A DNA stretch of 10,388 nucleotides from Opitutales bacterium. Its GTDB lineage: Bacteria; Verrucomicrobiota; Verrucomicrobiae; Opitutales; CAG-312. The notes beneath the pieces were generated by a model, which was given only the letters and a program-made list of their open reading frames with translations, did not search any database and was not told where the DNA came from. This document shows positions 1 through 6,558 of this stretch, piece after piece (positions within the stretch are counted from its first letter, which is position 1; the number at the start of each line of letters is the position of its first letter). The stretch covers positions 1 through 10,388 of the forward strand of contig JAGAOA010000096.1 of the NCBI GenBank assembly GCA_017623955.1, given 5' to 3'. A program made the translations under genes and the position numbers.

Positions 1-501
1 CCTATATCAATTCATAGAGATGCACTGTGTTTGGAACTTCTCTATGGTGCAGGACTGCGAATTAGTGAATTATGTCAATTAAAATGGAAAGATATAGATT
101 TTGTGCGTAATGCAGCAATAGTAGTTGGTAAAGGCAATAAAACGCGATTTTGTCCATTCGGAGAAGTTGCAGGAAAACTTTTGCAAAAATGGCGTAAAGA
201 ATATGCACTGTCGACCGATAACGATGCATATATACTACATACTTCACAAAAAAAACCGATGTATCCGCGTTATGTCCAACGAGCATTGGCAAAATATCTG
301 ATACAAAGTGGACTTCCCTCAAATATAACCCCACATAAATTGCGACACTCATTTGCCACACATCTAGTAAATGAAGGTGTTGATTTGCGAGTGCTACAAG
401 AAATGCTCGGACATGCCAGCCTTTCAACAACACAAATCTATACCCACTTAAATACCAAAAAGCTAGTAGCAGAACATAAAGCAGCCCATCCGCGAGCCTA
501 A
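1..501 (+). CDS. Tyrosine recombinase of the XerC/XerD type, C-terminal part (5' end outside window)
   Basis: The reading frame is open from base 1 and ends at TAA 499-501, so 166 codons of the catalytic domain are present and roughly 130 N-terminal residues of a ~300-residue protein lie upstream. All catalytic residues of the family are visible, numbered by codons in the window: R20 in GAGLRISEL, K44 in GKGNKTR, H112 and R115 in HKLRHSF, H138 in LGHASLSTT, and nucleophile Y147 in QIYTHL. The spacing R-K (24) and H-Y (9) matches XerD. The protein ends in AAHPRA, as housekeeping XerC/XerD proteins do, which argues against a phage or transposon integrase. Such enzymes resolve chromosome dimers at dif together with FtsK. 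I cannot tell XerC from XerD. A TTG at 31 is only an internal codon, because the homology (RDALCLELLYG) continues upstream of it. The gene converges with rho, with 7 bases between the stop codons. Confidence 0.93.
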   Translation, partial: PISIHRDALCLELLYGAGLRISELCQLKWKDIDFVRNAAIVVGKGNKTRFCPFGEVAGKLLQKWRKEYALSTDNDAYILHTSQKKPMYPRYVQRALAKYLIQSGLPSNITPHKLRHSFATHLVNEGVDLRVLQEMLGHASLSTTQIYTHLNTKKLVAEHKAAHPRA

Positions 502-517
502 CTCGTTTTTACGAGTT
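500..517. terminator. Short hairpin between the convergent xer and rho genes
   Basis: AACTCGT and ACGAGTT form a perfect 7-base-pair stem around a TTTT loop. It begins at the last bases of the recombinase stop and includes the rho stop codon. Only TTTAT-like sequence follows on the + strand and no T-run follows on the - strand, so it is at best a weak terminator. It could still protect the 3' ends of both transcripts. Confidence 0.4.
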
Positions 518-1630
518 TATGAGAGATATAAATTCAGCATTGTTTCTGCTTTGCTTCATGCGTGAAATTAAAGTCTCAGCAATGGCATCAGGTTTAGAAC
601 CAGCCATCGCTCTGCGTAAGAAAGAAGCTACGTCAAGTTCGTCTTCAGAAAGTAAAAGTTCTTCGCGACGAGTACCAGAAGAAGAAATATTTATAGCGGG
701 CCAAATACGCATTTCAGCAATTTTTCTGTCTAAAACCATTTCCATATTGCCTGTACCCTTAAATTCTTGGAAGATAAGTTCGTCCATGCGAGAACCAGTT
801 TCGATTAGAGCAGAAGCTAATATATTGAGGGAACCAGCTTCTTCAGTGTTTCTAGCAGCAGAGAAAATTTGTCTTGGGCGTTCTAAAGCTCTGATGTCAA
901 GCCCCCCCGACATAGTTCTTCCACTGTTTGCTTTCGCAGCATTGTGAGCTCTAGCGAGTCGTGTTAAAGAATCCATGAGTAATACAACATCTTTTCCGGC
1001 CTCAACTAAATGTTTTGCACGTTCAATGGCTAAGTCGGAGATTCTGATGTGAGTATTTATGTCCTCATCGTTTGAAGATGCAAAGAGTTCCGCTTCAGGA
1101 ACATCAATACGAAAATCAGTAACTTCTTCAGGACGTTCGTCAACTAGTAAAATCATCAAATGACACTCGGGATGATTTTGAATAATTCCCATAGCAACGT
1201 CCTTCAACAAAGTAGTTTTGCCTGTACGAGGAGGAGCAACAATTAAACCTCGAGTACCCTTGCCTATTGGACAAAAAATATCAATAATTCTATTTGTAAG
1301 TTTTCCGTCCTTAGTTTCTAGAGTTAATTTTTCGCGAGGAGCAATCGTTGTCAAATTTTGAAACGACCTCAATTTGCGACGTTCTACGCAAGGAATACCA
1401 TCAATAGTCTCAATAAATCGTACTTTAGGATTTTTATGACCATTAGCCTGATGAGCCTTACCCATAATGTAATGACCTTTTTTGATGTTGAAACGTTGAA
1501 CGAGTTCCTTAGGTACATATGGGTCGGTCGGCTTAGTTTTGCCAGAATGCTTCGCATTGAGCAAAACGCCGTTATTATTAGTTGTTGGAGCGAAAATTCC
1601 GCACACATCTACAATTTGTAAATTATCCAT
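509..1630 (-). CDS. rho: Transcription termination factor Rho, short form without the N-terminal helical domain
   Basis: This is the hexameric RNA-dependent ATPase that ends untranslated transcripts. The ATPase core is complete. It has Walker A PPRTGKTT at residues 133-140, the catalytic Glu region LLVDERPEEV at 161-170 (E165), Walker B VVLLMDSLTRLARA at 215-228, and SGGLDIRAL at 241-249 in the Q-loop region. The R-loop EFKGTGNME lies at 289-297 and SGTRREE at 318-324. At 373 residues it is shorter than E. coli Rho (419) because the ~45-residue N-terminal helix bundle is missing. The protein begins almost directly at the cold-shock RNA-binding domain (about 5-95). The usual G-(F/Y)-G-F-L-R motif there is not recognisable, and NNGVLLNAKHSG stands in its place. 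A TAA lies in frame two codons upstream of the ATG, so no longer form is possible in this frame. There is no clear Shine-Dalgarno site. The core resembles Rho of PVC-group bacteria more than Bacteroides Rho, by recollection only. Confidence 0.96.
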   Translation of the reverse strand: MDNLQIVDVCGIFAPTTNNNGVLLNAKHSGKTKPTDPYVPKELVQRFNIKKGHYIMGKAHQANGHKNPKVRFIETIDGIPCVERRKLRSFQNLTTIAPREKLTLETKDGKLTNRIIDIFCPIGKGTRGLIVAPPRTGKTTLLKDVAMGIIQNHPECHLMILLVDERPEEVTDFRIDVPEAELFASSNDEDINTHIRISDLAIERAKHLVEAGKDVVLLMDSLTRLARAHNAAKANSGRTMSGGLDIRALERPRQIFSAARNTEEAGSLNILASALIETGSRMDELIFQEFKGTGNMEMVLDRKIAEMRIWPAINISSSGTRREELLLSEDELDVASFLRRAMAGSKPDAIAETLISRMKQSRNNAEFISLINS

Positions 1631-1699
1631 AACTTATTTGATTAGCAATTAATTAACAATACAAATAAATCAATATATTTGAAACTGCTATGAAAAATC

Positions 1700-1719
1700 T
1701 TTGGAAAAACAGACTAAAT
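1700..1719 (+). repeat. 20-base block, copy 1 (TTTGG-N5-CAGACTAAAT)
   Basis: TTTGG, five bases (AAAAA), then CAGACTAAAT. The same two parts with the same spacing recur at 8140-8159 just before lutA, and 17 of 20 bases are identical. This copy lies 225 bases before mce and about 70 bases before the rho start on the other strand. It could be a shared operator, but two copies in AT-rich DNA do not exclude chance. Confidence 0.3.
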
Positions 1720-1931
1720 AAATTCTAAAAGAATGATATGATACAAACATATTCTACAAATACATTCAAGCATATTTTTTAGGCAGAAAAATGGATAAAA
1801 AATGCTTGCATAAGTCAATGTAAGACATAGCATATACTTTATTATTATCTATATTCTGTTTCCATTTCTTTTGCGAAACGAAGAAAATGATAGGAACAGT
1901 AAAAAATATCGACAATTTTATTTAACATAAG

Positions 1932-1937
1932 AAAGGA
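1932..1937 (+). promoter_or_regulatory. Ribosome binding site of mce
   Basis: AAAGGA lies 7 bases before the ATG at 1945. It is one of only two clear Shine-Dalgarno-like sites in the window, the other being before lutB, and it supports the start chosen for mce. Confidence 0.6.
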
Positions 1938-1944
1938 AATAATC

Positions 1945-2364
1945 ATGATTAGTAAAATCGACCATATCGGAATAGCGGTAAAATCGCTTGAAGATTCAAT
2001 TAAATACTATGAAAACGCACTTGGTTTCAAATGCGAAGGCGTTGAAGAAGTTGCAGAACAAAAGGTAAAGACTGCATTCTTCAACGTTGGTGGAGTACAT
2101 ATCGAATTACTCGAACCAACATCAGAAGATAGCCCAATAGCAAAGTATCTCGAAAAGAACCCACATGGAGGCGTACATCACGTAGCATTCAATAGTGGTG
2201 ATATTATGGCAGATCTCGCACATGCAAAAGAAGCTGGAGTAGCACTCATTAACGAAACACCAAAGATTGGTGCACACGCAAAGAAGATTGCATTCTTGCA
2301 TCCAAAGTCGACATACGGTGTACTCACAGAAATCTGCCAAGATGGCGAATGTGGTTGTCACTAA
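1945..2364 (+). CDS. mce: Methylmalonyl-CoA epimerase
   Basis: It interconverts (R)- and (S)-methylmalonyl-CoA, linking methylmalonyl-CoA mutase (not in this window) to the decarboxylase encoded next. The 139-residue protein is a normal-length VOC/glyoxalase-fold enzyme with two beta-alpha-beta-beta-beta modules (about 3-58 and 75-131). Likely metal ligands are H7 in KIDHIGIAV, E54 in HIELLEP (the position that is Gln in the Propionibacterium enzyme), H79 in GVHHVAF and E129 in YGVLTEIC. The start is fixed by the Shine-Dalgarno site and by the motif immediately after the Met. The last nine residues (CQDGECGCH) are rich in Cys and His, which goes beyond the catalytic fold and is unusual in my recollection. 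It is the first gene of the operon, and 34 A-rich bases separate it from mmdA. Confidence 0.95.
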   Translation: MISKIDHIGIAVKSLEDSIKYYENALGFKCEGVEEVAEQKVKTAFFNVGGVHIELLEPTSEDSPIAKYLEKNPHGGVHHVAFNSGDIMADLAHAKEAGVALINETPKIGAHAKKIAFLHPKSTYGVLTEICQDGECGCH

Positions 2365-2398
2365 TTAAAAAAAACAAAAACTTAAAACATAAGTAAAA

Positions 2399-3961
2399 AT
2401 GGCAATATCAAAGAAAAAAATGCAAGAGCTTATCGATAGAAGAGAAATAGCTCTGAACGCAGGTGGAAAAGAAAAGCTAGAAGCAAGACGTGCTAAAGGT
2501 TTGATGACTGCTCGCGACAGAATTATGGCAATCTTCGATGAAGGCTCATTCCAAGAATTCGGAATGCATGTTCAACACACATGTCATAATTTTGGCATGG
2601 AGAAGAAACAGCTTCCTACCGACGGTGTAATCTGCGGAATAGGTTTGGTTGGTGGTAGACCAGTTGCAGCATTCAGCCAAGACTTCACAGTATCTGGAGG
2701 TTCGCTCGGTGCAGCACACGCAAAGAAAATTGTTGACCTCATGGAATTTGCCGCAAGAAACGGAATGCCAGTTGTTGGAGTTAACGATAGCGGTGGTGCA
2801 AGAATTCAAGAAGCAGTTGATTCACTTTCAGGATACGCATCAATTTTCCGTCAAAATGTATTGTGCTCTGGTGTAATTCCACAAGTATCAATTATTGCTG
2901 GTCCATGCGCAGGTGGTGCAGCATATAGCCCTGCATTGATGGACTTCATCATTATGACAGAAAAGAATTCAAACCTCTTTATCTGTGGTCCACAAGTTAT
3001 CAAAGCAGCAATGGGCGAAGAAGCGCCATTGGAAATGTTTGCAACTGCAAATGCCCACGCAACAGTTTCTGGTAATATCCACCTTGTTGCAAAAGACGAT
3101 AAACATGCACTTGAGTTGACAGCAAAGTTATTGTCGTTCTTGCCATCGAATAATATGCAAGAACCACCACACGATTTGTCGCAACCAGTAGTCCGCGATT
3201 ATATCCCAGAACTTAACGACATCGTTCCAGAAAATGCAAATGCAGCATATAACGTAAAAGACGTAATTGCAAAGCTCGTTGATAATGCAGATTTCTTTGA
3301 AATTCAAGAATACTTTGCAAAGAATGTTGTAGTTGGTTTTGCACGTATCCAAGGTGTAGTAGTTGGTATTATTGCAAATCAGCCAAACTTTAAGGCTGGT
3401 TGCTTAGATATCGATGCATCAGATAAGGCAGCAAGATTTATCTTAACATGTAACTCGTTCAATGTACCAATTCTCAACCTTGTTGACGTTCCAGGCTTTA
3501 TGCCAGGTTTGGCACAAGAACGCGGTGGTATCATTCGTCATGGAGCTAAGATGCTCTACGCCTACGCAGCCTCGACAGTTCCAATGATTACATTGGTAAT
3601 GCGTAAAGCATACGGCGGTGCATACATTGCAATGTGCTGTAAAGAAATGGGTGCAGATATGAATTTTGCATGGCCAACAGCAGAAATTGCAGTTATGGGT
3701 GCAAAGGGTGCTGTAAATGTTCTCTACGGCAAAGAGCTTAAAGGAATAGAAGATCCAAAAGAAAAAGCCGAAAAAGCACAAAAGAATATGCAAGAATATA
3801 GCGATAAGTTTGAAAGTCCATACCAAGCAGCAGGCTCAGGTAGAGTTACAGACGTTATCGAACCAGCAGAATCGCGTGGCGTAATTGCAATGGCATTGAG
3901 AACAGTGCTCTCGAAGCGTGCAACAACATTGCCAAAGAAAAACGGCAATATTCCACTCTAA
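2399..3961 (+). CDS. mmdA: Methylmalonyl-CoA decarboxylase alpha subunit (carboxyltransferase)
   Basis: This subunit transfers the carboxyl group of (S)-methylmalonyl-CoA to the biotin on MmdC and leaves propionyl-CoA. Its 520 residues are typical for the acyl-CoA carboxyltransferase family. The N-terminal half carries GGSLGAAHAKKI (100-111), VNDSGGARIQE (128-138) and the first oxyanion loop GPCAGGAAY (168-176). The C-terminal half carries NQPNFKAGCLDIDAS (327-341), VDVPGFMPG (362-370), GGIIRHGAKMLYA (376-388), RKAYGGAY (402-409) and WPTAEIAVMGAKGAV (425-439). The end KKNGNIPL is the family's usual C-terminus. On sequence alone it could be a propionyl-CoA carboxylase beta chain. The epimerase before it, and the membrane and biotin subunits after it with no biotin carboxylase gene, favour the Na+-pumping decarboxylase. 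The leader is A-rich with no clear Shine-Dalgarno site. Confidence 0.95.
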   Translation: MAISKKKMQELIDRREIALNAGGKEKLEARRAKGLMTARDRIMAIFDEGSFQEFGMHVQHTCHNFGMEKKQLPTDGVICGIGLVGGRPVAAFSQDFTVSGGSLGAAHAKKIVDLMEFAARNGMPVVGVNDSGGARIQEAVDSLSGYASIFRQNVLCSGVIPQVSIIAGPCAGGAAYSPALMDFIIMTEKNSNLFICGPQVIKAAMGEEAPLEMFATANAHATVSGNIHLVAKDDKHALELTAKLLSFLPSNNMQEPPHDLSQPVVRDYIPELNDIVPENANAAYNVKDVIAKLVDNADFFEIQEYFAKNVVVGFARIQGVVVGIIANQPNFKAGCLDIDASDKAARFILTCNSFNVPILNLVDVPGFMPGLAQERGGIIRHGAKMLYAYAASTVPMITLVMRKAYGGAYIAMCCKEMGADMNFAWPTAEIAVMGAKGAVNVLYGKELKGIEDPKEKAEKAQKNMQEYSDKFESPYQAAGSGRVTDVIEPAESRGVIAMALRTVLSKRATTLPKKNGNIPL

Positions 3962-3978
3962 TATAGAAAGAGATAAAA

Positions 3979-4410
3979 ATGTATCTATCAGCACTTATCC
4001 CACTTGAACCGAATTGGTCGCAAATATTGAGCTTTTCGGCAATGGGCTTTTGCATGGTAATGTTAGTTTTGTTTCTTTTGTCGTTAGCAACATCGTTGAT
4101 AGGACTAGGATTCGTTGTTGCCGATAAACAGAAAGTAGCAAAGCCAGCACAAGGGAAATCAGTAGCAAAATCTGCTGATATTCCTGAAGACCATGCATTA
4201 GCAATATCGGCGGCAGTAGCGAGCGTAATGCCCGACATCTCTAAAGATGCAGGCGAGTTGCTCGCAGTAATAACTGCGGCTGCAGCTGTTGCACTCGAAG
4301 AAGAAGAGTTTAGAGTAGTGTCGTTCAAGCCAGTAGATTTCAACTATGCAAGACACGGCAGAGAACAAATCTTCAGTGCCCAAAACTATACACCTTTAAG
4401 AAACAAATAA
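3979..4410 (+). CDS. mmdD: Small membrane subunit of the decarboxylase (OadG/MmdD family)
   Basis: It encodes 143 residues of the OadG-like gamma/delta type, which anchor and assemble the soluble carboxyltransferase and biotin carrier on the membrane pump. One hydrophobic helix spans about residues 18-47 (from LSFSAMGF to GLGFVV). It is followed by a basic, flexible stretch (49-66, rich in K, A and S). The cytoplasmic tail has two Ala-rich helical stretches (72-83 and 93-107), an acidic EEEE (107-110), FRVVSFKP (111-118) and YARHGREQIFSAQ (123-135), the R-x-G-R-x-x-I-F pattern seen at the end of this family. The gene sits 17 bases after mmdA and 29 before mmdC, in the place expected for this subunit. 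The protein has no catalytic residues of its own. The assignment rests on size, topology, tail motif and context. Confidence 0.85.
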   Translation: MYLSALIPLEPNWSQILSFSAMGFCMVMLVLFLLSLATSLIGLGFVVADKQKVAKPAQGKSVAKSADIPEDHALAISAAVASVMPDISKDAGELLAVITAAAAVALEEEEFRVVSFKPVDFNYARHGREQIFSAQNYTPLRNK

Positions 4411-4439
4411 AATTAACTAATTAAATAGAAAGAAAATTT

Positions 4440-4841
4440 ATGAAAAAATTACGCATTACAATCGAAGGAAAAACATACGAAGTTGAAGTTGAAATTCTCG
4501 GTTCGAGAGTTGCATCAGTAGCACCAGTTGCCGCACCTGCACCAGTAGCAGCAGCACCAGTAGTTGCAGCACCAGTAGCAGCACCAGCAGCACCAAAGGC
4601 AGCTCCAAAGGCAGCTCCAGCAGCTGCTGCAGCTGGCGATGTAGTTTGCCCATTGGCAGCAACAGTAAAGAACGTTGCAGTAAAAGAAGGTCAAGCAGTA
4701 AAAGCTGGCGACTTGCTCGTTATGCTCGAAGCTATGAAGATGGACACTCCAGTAAACGCAGTTGCCGATGGCGTAGTATCAAAAATCTACGTAGCAGCAG
4801 GTCAGAGTGTACAAGAAGGTGAACCACTCATCGGTATGTAA
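4440..4841 (+). CDS. mmdC: Biotin carrier subunit of methylmalonyl-CoA decarboxylase
   Basis: This 133-residue biotinyl protein shuttles the carboxyl group from MmdA to MmdB. A short beta-rich N-terminal stretch ([20 protein letters not shown], 1-20) is followed by a flexible Ala/Pro/Val linker (about 25-65). The biotinyl domain (68-133) has the EAMKMDTPV motif, where K100 is the biotin attachment site, flanked by the usual [13 protein letters not shown] and [13 protein letters not shown] strands. The linker DNA is low-complexity and contains a 12-base unit CCAAAGGCAGCT repeated in tandem at 4593-4604 and 4605-4616, encoding PKAA twice. Linker length could vary by unequal recombination there. 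The leader is A-rich (AGAAAGAAAATTT) before the ATG. Confidence 0.96.
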   Translation: MKKLRITIEGKTYEVEVEILGSRVASVAPVAAPAPVAAAPVVAAPVAAPAAPKAAPKAAPAAAAAGDVVCPLAATVKNVAVKEGQAVKAGDLLVMLEAMKMDTPVNAVADGVVSKIYVAAGQSVQEGEPLIGM

Positions 4842-4848
4842 TTAAATG

Positions 4849-4873
4849 GCGTGCCAAAAATATGTTGGCACGC
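4849..4873 (+). other. Hairpin in the mmdC-mmdB gap
   Basis: GCGTGCCAA (4849-4857) and TTGGCACGC (4865-4873) make a perfect 9-base-pair stem with a 7-base loop, AAATATG. No T-run follows, so it is not a classical terminator. It is more likely a transcript-processing or stability element that sets subunit ratios within the operon. It shares GGCACG/CGTGCC arms with the hairpin at 6510-6535 on the other side of mmdB. An ATG at 4846 begins just before the stem, in frame with mmdB. Confidence 0.6.
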
Positions 4874-4911
4874 ACATAGAAACAAGAAACACTAAACATT
4901 TACAAAATATC

Positions 4912-6492
4912 ATGCTTAATAGTTTGATAGAATTAGCATACGAGTCGGGATTTTGCTATGTCGATTGGCGTATGATTGTGATGTGGAGCGTTGTTGCAGT
5001 GTTGATGTACTTGGCAGTTTTCCGCCAATACGAGCCATTGCTTCTAGTGCCAATCGCATTCGGTGCATTGTTAGCAAATCTCCCAACAGAAGGCGTATTG
5101 AATAAACCTACGGGCTATCTAATCTCGCCAGTTGAAGGTATCGTAAAAACTGTAACAGTAAAAGAAGGAGATACCGCATTTGCTCCACGTATGATAAAAC
5201 AGTTGCCTACAAAGGTATCTGATATAGCAAAGAGTAAAGAAACTGCCGCCGAAGATGTAGTAGCATTCTTCAAAATGGTTGAAGACGTAACAAGCAAAGA
5301 AGGAAGAAAGGATGTCTTTAAAAAGGCAAAAGGTATTCCAGATCTCATTGCTATCGTTACGCCTACTAAATACGAACCTAAAAAGAGAATTGAAAAACAA
5401 TTAAATGGTGCAACATTTGATATCGTATTCAACGGCAAACCTTTGAAACTCAATGCAGATGACCATTTTGTATGGGCAGAAGCAACAGGGAATGTAGCAA
5501 CTACATTGATAAAAGAAGGTCAAAAAGTTGAAACAGGTGAAAAACTTGTCGATGTATTTAACACACGAACAGGAGGTTTGTATCACTATATCCAATTTGG
5601 GGTTCTCTTAGAATTGTTCCCACCGCTCATCTTCTTGGGAGTTGGTGCATTGACAGACTTCGGTCCGCTCATTGCAAATCCTAAGATGTTGTTGCTTGGT
5701 GGAGCAGCACAGTTTGGTGTGTTTGCAACATTCATAGGAGCTCTTTGCTTGGGCTTTACATCGCCAGAAGCGGCATCAATCGGTATTATTGGGGGTGCGG
5801 ATGGTCCTACATCAATCTTTATTTCAAATAAGTTAGCACCACACTTGTTAGCCCCTATTGCCGTTGCTGCATACAGCTATATGGCACTTGTTCCAATTAT
5901 CCAACCACCAATTATGCGTTTCTTTACAACAGAAGCAGAACGTAAAATCAGAATGAAAAGTTTGCGTAAAGTTTCTAGTTTGGAAAAACTCATCTTTGCA
6001 TTGGTTGTTACAATAGCTTGTATATTGCTAGTTCCCGATGTATCAGCCCTCATTGGAATGTTGATGCTCGGTAACTTCCTCAAAGAATCAGGCGTATGCG
6101 AACGCTTGATCAAATCAGCACAAAACGAGCTTATCAACGTAGTAACAATCTTCTTGGGAACATCGGTTGGTATCACTATGACGGGCGATAGATTTATCAG
6201 AACCGAAACTCTTTACATCTTGGCACTAGGTGTTGTAGCATTTAGCTTCTCAACAACAGCTGGAGTATGGATGGCAAAAACAATGAACTTGTTCTTGAAA
6301 GAAAAGATAAATCCATTGATTGGTTCGGCTGGTGTATCAGCAGTTCCAATGGCAGCACGTGTATCGCAAGTAGAAGGAGCAAAAGCAGATCCATCAAACT
6401 TCTTGCTCATGCACGCTATGGGACCAAACGTAGCAGGAGTTATCGGTACAGCCCTCGTAGCAGGCTTCTTTATCGCAACTCTTGCCCACTAA
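4912..6492 (+). CDS. mmdB: Na+-pumping decarboxylase beta subunit with a large inserted soluble domain
   Basis: This membrane subunit decarboxylates carboxybiotin on MmdC and pumps Na+. I start it at ATG 4912 ([14 protein letters not shown], 526 residues), which matches the family N-terminus. The in-frame ATG at 4846 would add 22 unrelated residues and lies at a hairpin. Numbering from 4912, hydrophobic segments at about 22-36 and 42-57 ([19 protein letters not shown]) precede the insert, and the family core resumes at about 222. Functional residues known from Klebsiella OadB are all present at a constant offset: D203 corresponds to D297 in [11 protein letters not shown]229 to Y323 in [10 protein letters not shown], and N373, G377, S382 and R389 to N467, G471, S476 and R483 in [17 protein letters not shown]. 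Between about 62 and 221 lies a hydrophilic insert of ~160 residues, beginning [16 protein letters not shown] and ending with [20 protein letters not shown]. Both ends look like barrel strands of biotinyl/lipoyl-type domains, but there is no EAMKM lysine. Typical family members have 370-435 residues. Confidence 0.95.
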   Translation: MLNSLIELAYESGFCYVDWRMIVMWSVVAVLMYLAVFRQYEPLLLVPIAFGALLANLPTEGVLNKPTGYLISPVEGIVKTVTVKEGDTAFAPRMIKQLPTKVSDIAKSKETAAEDVVAFFKMVEDVTSKEGRKDVFKKAKGIPDLIAIVTPTKYEPKKRIEKQLNGATFDIVFNGKPLKLNADDHFVWAEATGNVATTLIKEGQKVETGEKLVDVFNTRTGGLYHYIQFGVLLELFPPLIFLGVGALTDFGPLIANPKMLLLGGAAQFGVFATFIGALCLGFTSPEAASIGIIGGADGPTSIFISNKLAPHLLAPIAVAAYSYMALVPIIQPPIMRFFTTEAERKIRMKSLRKVSSLEKLIFALVVTIACILLVPDVSALIGMLMLGNFLKESGVCERLIKSAQNELINVVTIFLGTSVGITMTGDRFIRTETLYILALGVVAFSFSTTAGVWMAKTMNLFLKEKINPLIGSAGVSAVPMAARVSQVEGAKADPSNFLLMHAMGPNVAGVIGTALVAGFFIATLAH

Positions 6493-6509
6493 TAACTTAA
6501 ACAAAAAAT

Positions 6510-6545
6510 GGCACGCGACCTAAAAAATCCGTGCCTTAATTTTTT
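6510..6545 (+). terminator. Terminator-like hairpin between mmdB and the CoA-transferase gene
   Basis: GGCACG (6510-6515) pairs with CGTGCC (6530-6535), extended inside by GA/TC with one bulged C, and is followed by the T-rich run TTAATTTTTT (6536-6545). An A-run precedes it, so the element is nearly symmetrical. It sits in the 66-base gap after the mmdB stop. It could end part of the mmd transcripts, or give them a stable 3' end, so that the CoA-transferase is expressed at a different level. The arms match those of the hairpin at 4849-4873. Confidence 0.55.
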
Positions 6546-6558
6546 AAATAAAAATAAA

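Larger units (their letters stand above)
1631..1944. promoter_or_regulatory. Divergent control region between rho and the propionate operon
   Basis: This AT-rich stretch of 314 bases contains no credible gene. It must hold the rho promoter (-) and the mce operon promoter (+). Visible elements are: a perfect 13-base palindrome ATTCT-AAA-AGAAT at 1722-1734; a second ATTCT at 1751-1755; and CAAACATA at 1744-1751, which reads TATGTTTG on the - strand and matches the Bacteroidota -7 pattern TAnnTTTG, though no TTTG lies at the right distance. There is also an imperfect dyad at 1863-1889 (CATTTCTT / AAGAAAATG) that would fall in the mce leader, and TTGCAT at 1804-1809, which could be a -35/-33 element but has no well-spaced partner. 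None of these is proven. The 20-base block at 1700-1719 is listed separately. Confidence 0.5.

Noticed and set aside
1..501. Recombinase as an integrase of a mobile element or integron
   Set aside because: The C-terminal HPRA ending and the LSTTQIYTH motif are those of housekeeping Xer proteins, and no attachment site, cassette or cargo is visible.
1690..1834. Tiny frames in the divergent region (ATG at 1690, 12 codons; ATG at 1791, 10 codons)
   Set aside because: They are too short, with no Shine-Dalgarno site, no homology and no leader-peptide signature next to a terminator.
1863..1889. Imperfect dyad CATTTCTT / AAGAAAATG before mce as a riboswitch or attenuator
   Set aside because: One bulge, a weak A/T-rich stem, no T-run and no known riboswitch core, so it is mentioned only within the control region.
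2546..3826. Long antisense and out-of-frame open stretches inside mmdA and other genes
   Set aside because: They overlap strongly conserved genes and are rich in Cys, Phe, Trp and His with no recognisable motif, as expected of shadow frames.
4520..4640. GCAGCACCAGTAG-like repeats as a tandem-repeat or CRISPR-like array
   Set aside because: They encode the Ala/Pro linker of the biotin carrier, so the repetition follows from the protein's composition.
4849..4873. Hairpin before mmdB as an operon terminator
   Set aside because: The stem is good but is followed by ACATAGAAAC rather than T, and mmdB is an essential part of the same enzyme.
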